A DNA stretch of 64,000 nt, taken from assembly GCA_017481875.1 (NCBI GenBank), contig JAFUOP010000023.1, forward strand, positions 22,458-86,457, written 5' to 3'. The first letter of the stretch is position 1; each line of letters opens with the position of its first letter. The translations under genes and the position numbers were made by a program. The stretch is from Bacteroidaceae bacterium. Lineage in GTDB: Bacteria; Bacteroidota; Bacteroidia; Bacteroidales; Bacteroidaceae. The notes under the pieces are model-generated. The model ran no database searches, was not told where the DNA came from, and was given only the letters and a program-made list of their open reading frames with translations. Positions 25,566 through 34,300 of the stretch are shown here, one piece after another.

Positions 25566-26849
25566 ATGGACAAGAAACTAAACAAAGGAACAATATGCGT
25601 TCAGGGTGGCTGGCAGCCCAAGAAGGGCGAGTCGCGTGTGCTGCCTATTTTCCAAAGCACCACATTTAAATATGAGACAAGTGAGCAGATGGCAAGGCTC
25701 TTCGACCTCGAAGATTCGGGCTACTTCTACTCGCGCTTGCAGAACCCCACCGTTGATGCTGTGGGTGCAAAGATTGCGGCCCTTGAGGGTGGCGTGGGTG
25801 CAGTGCTCACATCGTCGGGCCAGGCAGCCAACTTCTATGCAATTTTAAATATATGCCAGGCCGGCGACCACTTTGTATCGGCCACGACCATTTACGGCGG
25901 CACATATAACCTATTCTCGGTTACTATGAAGAAGATGGGCATAGAGGTTACTTTCGTTGATGCCGACGCCCCTGCCGAGGAGATTGAGAAGGCGTTCCGC
26001 CCCAACACAAAGGCTCTTTTTGGTGAAACAATTTCAAATCCCGGAGCAGCTGTGCTGGACCTTGAAAAATTCGCAACGATAGCACACAAGAACGGTGTGC
26101 CCTTTATTGTGGACAACACATTTGCAACACCAATAAACTGCCGCCCCATTGAGTGGGGTGCCGACATTGTTACCCACTCCACCACAAAATACATGGACGG
26201 CCACGCTGTGGCAGTGGGCGGTGCAGTGATTGACAGCGGTAACTTCGACTGGGAAGCACACCACGACAAATTCACCTGCCTCACCGAGCCCGACGAGAGC
26301 TACCACGGCCTTGTTTATACAAAGAACTTTGGCAAGGCTGCATACATTACAAAGGTGGTGTCGCAGGTGATGCGCGACCTGGGTGCAATGATGGCACCAC
26401 AGAACGCTTTCTTGCTGAACCTGGGCCTTGAGACACTGCACCTGCGCATGCCCCGCCACTGCGAGAATGCACAGAAGGTTGCAGAATTCTTGCAGGCTCA
26501 CCCCAAAGTTAAATGGGTTAATTTCAGCGGCTTGGAGGGTGATAAATACCACAGCCTTGCACAGAAATACCTGCCTAACGGTGGTTGCGGAGTAATGGCT
26601 TTTGCCGTGGAAGGCGACAAGGAAGATGCCATACGTTTTATGGACAGCCTTAACTTTATATCTATTGTTACCCACGTTGCCGATGCACGCTCGTGTGTAC
26701 TGCACCCCGCAAGCCACACCCACCGCCAGCTGAGCGACGAGCAGTTGAAGGAGAGTGGCATTGACCCCGACCTCATTCGCCTTTCTGTGGGCATAGAAGA
26801 TGCCGAGGATATAATTGCCGACCTCGAGCAGGCGTTGAACGTGTTCTGA
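25566..26849 (+). CDS. metY: O-acetylhomoserine sulfhydrylase (MetY-type, PLP-dependent)
   Basis: Forms homocysteine from O-acetylhomoserine and sulfide in direct-sulfhydrylation methionine synthesis; cytoplasmic. At 427 residues it has the length and insert pattern of the O-acetylhomoserine aminocarboxypropyltransferase branch, longer than cystathionine synthases or lyases. Visible Cys/Met-metabolism features are YSRLQNPT, the cofactor loop TSSGQAANF, VDNTFATP, and the PLP lysine in HSTTKYMDGH (Lys208), then RLSVGIEDAEDIIADL at the C-terminus. It stands alone between a weak promoter and a strong terminator. Cystathionine-type activity cannot be fully excluded from sequence. Confidence 0.93.
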   Translation: MDKKLNKGTICVQGGWQPKKGESRVLPIFQSTTFKYETSEQMARLFDLEDSGYFYSRLQNPTVDAVGAKIAALEGGVGAVLTSSGQAANFYAILNICQAGDHFVSATTIYGGTYNLFSVTMKKMGIEVTFVDADAPAEEIEKAFRPNTKALFGETISNPGAAVLDLEKFATIAHKNGVPFIVDNTFATPINCRPIEWGADIVTHSTTKYMDGHAVAVGGAVIDSGNFDWEAHHDKFTCLTEPDESYHGLVYTKNFGKAAYITKVVSQVMRDLGAMMAPQNAFLLNLGLETLHLRMPRHCENAQKVAEFLQAHPKVKWVNFSGLEGDKYHSLAQKYLPNGGCGVMAFAVEGDKEDAIRFMDSLNFISIVTHVADARSCVLHPASHTHRQLSDEQLKESGIDPDLIRLSVGIEDAEDIIADLEQALNVF

Positions 26850-26884
26850 CACGAGACACTGCAATACAAAATAATATTCATTTA

Positions 26885-26917
26885 CAGGCGCGTTCTTGCA
26901 ACGCGCCTGTTTTTTAT
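26885..26917 (+). terminator. Intrinsic terminator after metY
   Basis: 10-pair stem CAGGCGCGTT / AACGCGCCTG with a 5-base loop followed by TTTTTTA, 35 bases beyond the metY stop. Confidence 0.92.
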
Positions 26918-26974
26918 TTGCGGGCGCAACATTTTCCCGGGAATTTCACTATCTTTACAAAAGATAAAAAGAGA

Positions 26975-27739
26975 ATGGAGAAATTAGAATACAGCATACA
27001 CCCCGGCGTTACAGCCTTTTCAACAAAAAGAGGAGGTGCCGGCAGCTACGGTGGTTTTAACATAACCCACTACTGCGGCGACAACGTGCAACACGTTGCA
27101 GAGTGCCGTGCACTGCTATGCAAGGAGCTGAACATTGGCGATGAGCAGCTTATTCTGCCACACCAGACACACGGTTGCGAGGTGCTGAACATAGATGCAG
27201 CATTTATGAGCGAGAGCAGGGAACGACAAACCGAAAGGCTGCACGGCATAGACGCTGTAATAACAGCTCTGCCACGCACTTGCATAGGAGTTTCTACTGC
27301 CGACTGCGTGCCTGTGCTGCTGTGCGACACGCAGAAAAGAGTTATTGCCGCAGTGCACGCAGGCTGGAGAGGCACAGTAGCCGGCATTGCACAGCGTTGC
27401 CTTGAAGAAATGAGTGTGCTCCACAGCTGCGAAGCCCAAGACATAAAAGCGGTTATTGCACCAAGCATTGGGTGCGATGCTTTTGAGGTGGGCGACGAGG
27501 TTTACGCAGCCTTCGAGGAGGCCCATTTTCCAATGGAGAAGATTGCTACACGGCAAGAAAAATGGCACATAGACCTGTGGGAAGCCAACCGCTTGCAATT
27601 GCTGTCTTGCGGCATTAAGGCTGCAAACATTACAGTAACAGGCATTTGCACACACAGCAACCACACGGAGTGGTTCTCGGCACGCAGGCTGGGTATAGCT
27701 TCGGGAAGGATTTTTAACGGAATAATGGTTGAAGAATGA
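26975..27739 (+). CDS. pgeF: Peptidoglycan editing factor PgeF (YfiH, polyphenol-oxidase family)
   Basis: A 254-residue cytoplasmic protein of the DUF152/YfiH family. In E. coli PgeF removes mis-incorporated L-serine from peptidoglycan precursors; other members have purine nucleoside phosphorylase or laccase-like activity. The Zn/Cu-binding residues are present: HQTHG, STADCVPVLL and AVHAGWRGTVAGI, with the closing CTHSNHTEWFSARR. I used the ATG at 26975 because MEKLEYSIHPGVTAF matches the family opening; upstream codons run into the metY terminator region. Its stop overlaps the start of the beta-helix gene by 4 bases. Confidence 0.92.
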   Translation: MEKLEYSIHPGVTAFSTKRGGAGSYGGFNITHYCGDNVQHVAECRALLCKELNIGDEQLILPHQTHGCEVLNIDAAFMSESRERQTERLHGIDAVITALPRTCIGVSTADCVPVLLCDTQKRVIAAVHAGWRGTVAGIAQRCLEEMSVLHSCEAQDIKAVIAPSIGCDAFEVGDEVYAAFEEAHFPMEKIATRQEKWHIDLWEANRLQLLSCGIKAANITVTGICTHSNHTEWFSARRLGIASGRIFNGIMVEE

Positions 27740-29820
27740 CAACAATGTACGATATTATATACAACTGCCGGAGATTATTATGCGTGGCACTCGTTGCCAT
27801 TATCTCTATAACAGCCACGGCGCAAAGCTACATACACTTGTCGCCCTATGGGAACGACAGCAACAGTGGCACAAAAGAAGCTCCGCTTTTTTCGTTGCAA
27901 AAGGCTCTGAACCTGGCAGTTTCCACTACAAGCAACGACACAGCATACATTGAGGTTGCAGCCGGCGATTATTACCTGGAAAGCGGTGCCTGCTTGACAG
28001 CACCCACTACCCGACCGATTGTGGTGAGGAGTGCAAGCAAGGAGAAGCCTCGTTTTATAGGTGGACGCAAAATAGATAATTGGGAACAGCTGAACAACAG
28101 TTTATTTTACGCATATATACCGGAAGCGGTATGGGGCGATTATACATTTGAACAGTTTTTCATCAATGGCCGACGCGCAACACTCGCACGCACGCCTAAT
28201 AGTGGATTCTACAAAATAAAGAACATAGAAGAGAGTGTAACAGAGCGCGGCAAGAACACCAAAGAGAGCTTTGCCGCTATGCGCATAGAGGGCGATAGCA
28301 GCGACCTTGCCATTCTAAAAGATGTGTGGGCCGGGGAGAATGGACAGCCCAAAGTGTCGCTATTCCACAAATGGAACAATGCTAAAATGCATATCGATAT
28401 TATAAACAAAGAGAACAATACTTTTAACATTGCGGGCCGCAAGTGGGGCGACCATTATATGCCACAAAGTGGCTCACGCTATTTTCTTTACGACTTCAGG
28501 CACGCGCTCGACACTGTTGGTGAGTGGTACATGGACTACACAAATGGGAATCTTTACTACATACGACTACCCGAGGAGGAGATGAGCAGTGCCGACTGTG
28601 TTATTCCTACCATCAAGAAATTTATCAGTTTCAAAGGAAACCCGGGGAAAGAGATTGAAAATATATCGTTTAAGAATATATCTTTTCAGGTGAGCAAGTT
28701 CAATGTACCACGCGCGGGGCTCTACCCTTTCCAGGGGGCTGCCGACATTGGGGCTGCCATAGAGCTTTACTATGCAAAGAACATTTCATTCGACAACTGC
28801 GAATTTGTACACTGTGGTGCATATGCAATATGGATTGACAGAGGGTGCAGCGACTGCAAGGTACAGGGTTGCTTAATAGAGGACACCGGTGCCGGGGGAA
28901 TTAAAATAGGAAACCCTGTGATGCCTGTAGATTTTGCTTCGGTTGCCAAGGGTAATATAATTGACAACAACATTATAAGAGGCGGTGGCAAAGAGGTGGC
29001 ATCGGGAGTGGGAGTTCTTTTAATGCATTCATCGGACAACAGTATCACCCACAATGATATTGCCAATTTCAAATACAGTGGTATATCTATGGGGTGGCGT
29101 TGGGGCTATGGAGCGAGTGCCGCAAAGAACAACACTATAGCATACAATCATATTCATCACCTGGGCTGGGGCGAACTTTCGGACATGGGCGGCATATACA
29201 CTCTTGGCGAGGCTGAAGGCAACAGCATTACAGGCAACGTTATTCACGATATTGCATCGGACAGCTACGGTGGCTGGGGCATATACACCGACGAGGGCAG
29301 CAGCTACATTACCATAAAGAACAACCTTGTTTACCGTTGCCACGACGGTGCTTTTCACCAACACTATGGAAAGGAAAATATTGTGGAGAACAACATTTTT
29401 GCCTTTGGCAATAAATACCAAATACAGCTGACAAAGGAGGAAGAGCACAACTCATTTACATTCAAGCATAATATTATTTTGCAGAATGGTGGAAGAACGG
29501 CCACAGGCAAGTGGTTCACGGCAAAAATGGATATTGCCGATAACATTTACTGGAACTACGGCGACACACTGTCGTTTTGCGGCAGGAGCAAAGAAGAGTG
29601 GAAACTGCAACGCGAAAAAAGCGCACGCTTCACCGACCCACTGATGCGGGAGCCGCTTGCCGATGATTTTTCGTTCAAAAAGAAGAGAGCCGCACGCAAA
29701 ATAGGGTTTAAGCCATTTGACTACAGCAAGGCCGGTGTCTATGGCAGCGACGAGTGGCGCAGAAAGGCACAGGAGAGCAATGATGTGCACAAGGAGTTCC
29801 AGCAAAGGATTGGCCGGTAA
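27736..29820 (+). CDS. Secreted right-handed parallel beta-helix protein
   Basis: A 694-residue exported protein with signal peptide (hydrophobic core LLCVALVAIISITATA before QSYIHL). HLSPYGNDSNSGTKEAPLFSL is the usual entry to pectate-lyase-like beta-helix proteins. The helix itself is seen in repeated N- and I-rich turns, for example NNIIRGGG, SDNSITHNDIAN, KNNTIAYNHIHH and NSITGNVIHD (about residues 400-560). Such proteins are polysaccharide lyases, glycosidases or glycan-binding; the catalytic residues cannot be assigned. ATGs at 27736 and 27745 are both possible starts. It overlaps pgeF by 4 bases. The stop abuts that of the convergent glycosyltransferase with no base between. Confidence 0.85.
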   Translation: MTTMYDIIYNCRRLLCVALVAIISITATAQSYIHLSPYGNDSNSGTKEAPLFSLQKALNLAVSTTSNDTAYIEVAAGDYYLESGACLTAPTTRPIVVRSASKEKPRFIGGRKIDNWEQLNNSLFYAYIPEAVWGDYTFEQFFINGRRATLARTPNSGFYKIKNIEESVTERGKNTKESFAAMRIEGDSSDLAILKDVWAGENGQPKVSLFHKWNNAKMHIDIINKENNTFNIAGRKWGDHYMPQSGSRYFLYDFRHALDTVGEWYMDYTNGNLYYIRLPEEEMSSADCVIPTIKKFISFKGNPGKEIENISFKNISFQVSKFNVPRAGLYPFQGAADIGAAIELYYAKNISFDNCEFVHCGAYAIWIDRGCSDCKVQGCLIEDTGAGGIKIGNPVMPVDFASVAKGNIIDNNIIRGGGKEVASGVGVLLMHSSDNSITHNDIANFKYSGISMGWRWGYGASAAKNNTIAYNHIHHLGWGELSDMGGIYTLGEAEGNSITGNVIHDIASDSYGGWGIYTDEGSSYITIKNNLVYRCHDGAFHQHYGKENIVENNIFAFGNKYQIQLTKEEEHNSFTFKHNIILQNGGRTATGKWFTAKMDIADNIYWNYGDTLSFCGRSKEEWKLQREKSARFTDPLMREPLADDFSFKKKRAARKIGFKPFDYSKAGVYGSDEWRRKAQESNDVHKEFQQRIGR

Positions 29821-30726
29821 CTATTTCACACGCTTGCGCAGAAGGCTGCGCAGATAACCTGCACGATAGAGATTGAACACCCACATACGTGGTGAAGCAC
29901 CCAAAAGATTTTGCTTGAGCAACGGACGAGTGAGGCTATAGACCAAAGAGAGTAACCAGCCTAAATGGTTGCGTTCAATTTTTTCCACACCACGGGCAAT
30001 GGTAATTAGCGGCCCCATAGATTCATAGTGTGCTGCTAGTGTGCGCAAGGCCTCCTCGTTTTTTGAAAGATATATGTGATTGGCCTCTATATCTACGTTC
30101 ATCATAGGATTGGCTATGTGCTTAACCACTACACAATTTTCTTGCAAGGCCTTGCCAAAAAGGTTATCCTCGTAGCCATACTCTTTTACTTGCTCGTCGA
30201 ACTTCACTTTAGAGAAGCTGTCGCGGTCTATGAGAAAATTGAATGTACGGAAATTGGCATACGGGTGGCGGTTACGCCATTCGATGGTGGTGCGTTTTTC
30301 ATATGTTGTTTCGTGCTGCCAACGCAAAGAGACTTTGGGCGATGGCAGAACCGGCGGGTGTGCCACTCCCCCGCAAACTACTCCTATGGCACCGTCTTTT
30401 ATAAAGGAGTAGTATGAAGAAAGGAAATCTTCGTTCAAAGGCATTCCATCGCTGTCGAGAAAAAGCAGCCACCGCCCTTTGCTACGCTCATACAGGCGGT
30501 TGCGAATGGCAGCACGGCCACTGTTGCAGCCTGCTTCCCAGTAAACAGCACCTTGCATATTATTTATTGCTCTATTGGCTGCCACTATAGTTTTTTGAGT
30601 GGAGCCGTCGTCGCCCACTATAATTTCATAACTCAAGCCTTTTACACGCTGTGCCTGCTTTACAAGTGCAGACACCAGCTCGGTACAATCGTAATTATAT
30701 GTAGGTATGAGTATTGAAAGGAGCAT
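29821..30726 (-). CDS. Family-2 glycosyltransferase
   Basis: A 301-residue GT-A fold glycosyltransferase. It begins MLLSILIPTYNYDCTELV, has the nucleotide-binding VGDDGST at about residues 37-43 and the metal-binding LFLDSDGMPL (DxD, about 92-101), then a GFHED-like region YGYEDNLFGKAL. It probably adds a sugar to a surface polysaccharide or lipid-linked acceptor; the sugar is unknown. The C-terminal region has hydrophobic helices (LGWLLSLVYSLTRP) that may touch the membrane. It is convergent with the beta-helix gene and lies downstream of nqrF behind a strong hairpin. Confidence 0.9.
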   Translation of the reverse strand: MLLSILIPTYNYDCTELVSALVKQAQRVKGLSYEIIVGDDGSTQKTIVAANRAINNMQGAVYWEAGCNSGRAAIRNRLYERSKGRWLLFLDSDGMPLNEDFLSSYYSFIKDGAIGVVCGGVAHPPVLPSPKVSLRWQHETTYEKRTTIEWRNRHPYANFRTFNFLIDRDSFSKVKFDEQVKEYGYEDNLFGKALQENCVVVKHIANPMMNVDIEANHIYLSKNEEALRTLAAHYESMGPLITIARGVEKIERNHLGWLLSLVYSLTRPLLKQNLLGASPRMWVFNLYRAGYLRSLLRKRVK

Positions 30727-30787
30727 AGCATCTATTATTTACAATGCGAAGATACGTATTATTCGAGAATTTGCAAAATGAGTGCAT

Positions 30788-30839
30788 ATATATAACAAAT
30801 TGGGTGGTGCAAGAATGCACCACCCAATTTGTTATATAT
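30788..30839 (-). terminator. Long hairpin after nqrF
   Basis: 24 consecutive pairs (30788-30811 with 30816-30839) around the tetraloop AGAA, beginning 6 bases past the nqrF stop. The core TGGGTGGTGCA is GC-rich and the outer arms are A/T, so the stem itself supplies a short T-tract. It ends the nqr operon. Confidence 0.8.
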
Positions 30840-30845
30840 TTTTCT

Positions 30846-32114
30846 TTATGCACCGAAGTTGTCGTACATAATAGATTTTTCCTCAACACCAAGGTCAACA
30901 AGCATATTTACAACAGCCTTTGACATGGGGCCGGGACCACACATATAGTACTCGATATCCTCGGGTGCCTCGTGGTCTTTGAGGTATGTCTCGTATATCA
31001 CCTGGTGAACAAAGCCCGGGGTGTATTTTACGCCTGCTGCGTCGGCAGCGGGGTCGGGACGGTCGAGTGCCAAGTGGAATGTGAAGTTGGGGAAGTCTTT
31101 TTCCAACTGCAAGAAATCCTCGAGGTAGAATACCTCGTTGAGCGCACGCGCACCATAGAAATAGGTCATTGTGCGGTCGGTAGTCTTCAGTGTCTTTGTC
31201 ATATGCATAATCTGCGCACGCAAAGGAGCCATACCGGCACCACCACCTACCCACATCATCTCTTTCTTTGAGTCGAAGATGGGGTGGAAGTCGCCGTAAG
31301 GGCCACTCATTATTACCTTGTCGCCGGGCTTGAGTGTGAAGATGTATGACGATGCTATACCGCAAGGCACGTCCATGAAACCTGAGCGGTCGGCCTTGAA
31401 GGGAGGTGTTGCAATACGCACGGTGAGCATAATGCGGTCGCCCTCGGCAGGATAGTTGGCCATTGAGTAGGCACGGATTGTCTCCTCTGTATTCTTGCAC
31501 TTGAGACCGAGCAAGCCGAATTTCTCCCAGGCAGGCAGATACTCGTCACCGATAAGGCTCTTGTCGATGTCCCTGTCGTAGGTCATATCGTATGCAGGAA
31601 TCTTAATCTGCGCATAAGAACCGGGCACGAAATCCATGTGCTCACCGGGAGGAAGAGCAACAATGAACTCTTTGATGAAGGTTGCAACGTTTTTGTTAGA
31701 GATAACCTCGCACTCCCACTCTTTGACACCCATTACAGACTCGGGCACCTTGATAGAGAGGTCGTTCTTAACCTTAACCTGGCAACCCAAACGCCAGTGT
31801 GCCTGTTGCTCCTTGCGTGAGAAATGACCGGTCTCCGAGGGGAGGATTTCGCCGCCACCCTCAACTACCTGTACTTTGCACTGGCCGCAAGAGCCTTTTC
31901 CACCACAAGCCGAGGGAAGGAAGATGCCGTTTTCGGCCATTGTACCCAAGAGAGTACCGCCGGCTGCTACCTCTACCTCATTCTCGTCGTTAATCTTAAC
32001 CTTGACATTTCCCGAGGGAAGCAAATACTTCTTTGCCACCAACAGGATAATCACCAGCAACAAGATGATTACAAGGAATACTGCTATACTTGCTAATACT
32101 AATTGTATATCCAT
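30846..32114 (-). CDS. nqrF: Na+-translocating NADH:quinone reductase subunit F
   Basis: The NADH-oxidising entry subunit. Residues 4-26 form one membrane helix. A ferredoxin-like domain holds the [2Fe-2S] cluster with Cys70, Cys76, Cys79 (ACGGKGSCGQC) and Cys111. Then comes a ferredoxin-reductase-type FAD domain with RAYSMANYP, and a NADH domain with VGGGAGMAPLRAQ and the C-terminal MYDNFGA. Length (422) is normal for this family. Last gene of nqrABCDEF, 14 bases after nqrE. Confidence 0.97.
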   Translation of the reverse strand: MDIQLVLASIAVFLVIILLLVIILLVAKKYLLPSGNVKVKINDENEVEVAAGGTLLGTMAENGIFLPSACGGKGSCGQCKVQVVEGGGEILPSETGHFSRKEQQAHWRLGCQVKVKNDLSIKVPESVMGVKEWECEVISNKNVATFIKEFIVALPPGEHMDFVPGSYAQIKIPAYDMTYDRDIDKSLIGDEYLPAWEKFGLLGLKCKNTEETIRAYSMANYPAEGDRIMLTVRIATPPFKADRSGFMDVPCGIASSYIFTLKPGDKVIMSGPYGDFHPIFDSKKEMMWVGGGAGMAPLRAQIMHMTKTLKTTDRTMTYFYGARALNEVFYLEDFLQLEKDFPNFTFHLALDRPDPAADAAGVKYTPGFVHQVIYETYLKDHEAPEDIEYYMCGPGPMSKAVVNMLVDLGVEEKSIMYDNFGA

Positions 32115-32128
32115 AGCTCTTTCTTTTA

Positions 32129-32755
32129 TTACATTTTAATACCCGAGAAGCACATAAATGCCATAGCCATAAGACCTACGGTGATGAAGGCGATACCTAA
32201 ACCACGCAAGGGCTTGGGAATGTTACAGTACTCCATTTTCTCACGAACTGCTGCGAAGAGCACGATTGCCACCATCCAGCCGATACCAGAGCCCAATGCA
32301 TAGCCCACTGAATCCCAGAAATTGAGGATTGCCTGAGGGTTGTTGGCCTCCATACCTATGCGCTGCTGCATAAAGAGCGAGCCACCCATAATGGCACAGT
32401 TTACTGCGATAAGCGGGAGGAAGATACCAAGCTGGCTATAAAGTGCGGGGGCAAAACGCTCCACAATCATCTCTACCAACTGCACAATACCTGCGATAAC
32501 GGCAATAAAGAGGATAAATGCAAGGAATGTTAAATCCACGCCCTCTATAAGTGCGCCGTTGGCAAGCACGGCTGTCTGCAACAGGTAGTTCACAGGCAGG
32601 GTTATCACCTCGACAAATACAACGGCGATACCCAAGCCTATAGCTGTCTTCACGCTCTTAGATACAGCCAAGTATGAACACATACCCAAGAAGAAGGCAA
32701 ATACCATATTGTCCACGAATATCGAACGGACAATTAAACTAATGAAATGTTCCAT
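32129..32755 (-). CDS. nqrE: Na+-NQR subunit E
   Basis: A 208-residue, six-helix membrane subunit homologous to NqrD and RnfA. NqrD and NqrE together hold the intramembrane iron-sulfur centre. The conserved helix cysteines are seen in [15 protein letters not shown] and [10 protein letters not shown]. It begins 23 bases after nqrD and precedes nqrF by 14 bases. Confidence 0.96.
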   Translation of the reverse strand: MEHFISLIVRSIFVDNMVFAFFLGMCSYLAVSKSVKTAIGLGIAVVFVEVITLPVNYLLQTAVLANGALIEGVDLTFLAFILFIAVIAGIVQLVEMIVERFAPALYSQLGIFLPLIAVNCAIMGGSLFMQQRIGMEANNPQAILNFWDSVGYALGSGIGWMVAIVLFAAVREKMEYCNIPKPLRGLGIAFITVGLMAMAFMCFSGIKM

Positions 32756-32778
32756 AATTCTATTCTGTATCTAAATTA

Positions 32779-33405
32779 TTACTCTTGTAAACTCTTATCC
32801 TTGGCACGCTGAACCCAGATAACGACTGCTATGAGGAAGAATGCCATAGGTGCCATGAGCATAAGACCGTTATTAATGTAGCCTGCCTCGTAAACGCACT
32901 GAGGAATTACGGGGAAATCGAGCAATGTGCCCGAACCGAAAATCTCACGAACGATGGCAACAACCACAAGAATCATTGCATAGCCCAAACCGTTGCCAAT
33001 ACCATCGAGGAACGAGGGCCAGGGCTTGTTCTGCATTGCAAATGCCTCCAAACGACCCATAAGGATACAGTTTGTGATGATAAGGCCCACATAAACCGAT
33101 AACTGCACGCTCACATCATAGGCAAAGGCTTTGAGCACCTCGCTCACGAGTGTTACAAGAGCAGCAACAACAACCAGCTGTATGATGATACGAATGCGGC
33201 TGGGGATTGTGTTACGGATAAGTGAGATAATGACGTTGGCCATTGCCACAATGATTGTAACCGAAAGGCCCATCACAATGGCGGGTGCCAATTTACTTGT
33301 AACAGCCAATGCCGAGCAAATACCAAGCACCTGAACAGTTACAGGGTTCTCTTTAAGCAGAGGCGTGTTGAGAGCCTCCATGTTTTTCTTTGAAAATAGT
33401 CCCAT
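32779..33405 (-). CDS. nqrD: Na+-NQR subunit D
   Basis: A 208-residue, six-helix membrane subunit, homologous to RnfE. It pairs with NqrE in carrying electrons from NqrF's cluster towards the periplasmic flavin of NqrC. The conserved cysteines appear in VLGICSALAVTSKLA and ITNCILMGRLEAFAM. It starts two bases after the nqrC stop, so translation is coupled. Confidence 0.96.
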   Translation of the reverse strand: MGLFSKKNMEALNTPLLKENPVTVQVLGICSALAVTSKLAPAIVMGLSVTIIVAMANVIISLIRNTIPSRIRIIIQLVVVAALVTLVSEVLKAFAYDVSVQLSVYVGLIITNCILMGRLEAFAMQNKPWPSFLDGIGNGLGYAMILVVVAIVREIFGSGTLLDFPVIPQCVYEAGYINNGLMLMAPMAFFLIAVVIWVQRAKDKSLQE

Positions 33406-33407
33406 AG

Positions 33408-34295
33408 TTATTCCTCCTCTGTTACTTGTGCCTCCTCGGCAGGAGCAGGCTCAGATTCTACAATAGGTGCAGCGGGCTGTTGCAGAGCAACGAGATAGGC
33501 TTTGTAGCCCTCCATTGTGTTCTTTAACATAGCGTTTACACCGTTACAAGTAATTGTTGCACCTGAGATTGCGTTTACTTCACAATCCTCGTTGGTTACC
33601 TTCTTGGTTACGCCAAGTGCAACAGCACCGTCGGCAATAATACTCTTGCCGGGGAAGCGTGTCTGGAACTTGTCGCCTGCAATTTCGGCACCAAGGCCAG
33701 GAGTTTCACTTGCGTGTGAGAAATATACTCCGTAGATGGTGTTACCATCGCTGTTCACTGCAACATAGCCCCAAATGCCACCCCAAAGGCCGTTACCTGT
33801 CATGGGGATAACATACTTGGTCTCGCCTTCTACATCGCAGATGTAAATGGGGAGGTTGCTGTCGTTTACGGCATCATTGGCTACATCGAAACCGCCCTCG
33901 GTAGCAACTACCTCACCGGCGTTGTTGATGATAGCCTCTTGCTTAACCACCGCAGCGTATGTTGCTGCAGCATCGGGCTGGTTCTTGATGTTGAGCGATG
34001 ATAGTATCTGCTTTTTCTTGTCGAGACGGATATTTTCCTCCTGTAAAGGACGAAGCGACGATGAAACACCTGCGAGCAAGAATGCCACTATGACAACTAC
34101 GATAGATGCGTAGATGATAGCGTATGAGTCGCTGCTTGTGTTAAAGCCTTTCTTTGCTTTCTTGGCATCGCCCTGTGCATCGCCACCACCAACAAGCTCG
34201 AACTCCGATGCAGGGGCTTTACAAAGGGGGCATACAGAGGGTGCCTCTGTGCCTTCGTGCGTGTAGCCGCACACTTTACATACATATTTAGCCAT
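33408..34295 (-). CDS. nqrC: Na+-NQR subunit C with N-terminal rubredoxin-like domain
   Basis: NqrC carries a covalently bound FMN facing the periplasm and passes electrons to NqrB. At 295 residues this one is about 50 longer than usual. Residues 1-30 form a rubredoxin/rubrerythrin-type knuckle with C6-V-x-C9 and C22-P-L-C25, followed by a Gly/Lys linker. The normal NqrC then begins: SYAIIYASIVVVIVAFLLAG membrane helix (58-77), SSSLRPLQEEN, and the FMN site SGATIT (244-249), with flavin expected on Thr249. The single helix puts the extra domain in the cytoplasm. The frame is continuous with no alternative start at the linker, so this is a true fusion. C-terminus is Pro/Glu-rich. Confidence 0.94.
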   Translation of the reverse strand: MAKYVCKVCGYTHEGTEAPSVCPLCKAPASEFELVGGGDAQGDAKKAKKGFNTSSDSYAIIYASIVVVIVAFLLAGVSSSLRPLQEENIRLDKKKQILSSLNIKNQPDAAATYAAVVKQEAIINNAGEVVATEGGFDVANDAVNDSNLPIYICDVEGETKYVIPMTGNGLWGGIWGYVAVNSDGNTIYGVYFSHASETPGLGAEIAGDKFQTRFPGKSIIADGAVALGVTKKVTNEDCEVNAISGATITCNGVNAMLKNTMEGYKAYLVALQQPAAPIVESEPAPAEEAQVTEEE

Positions 34296-34300
34296 ATCTG

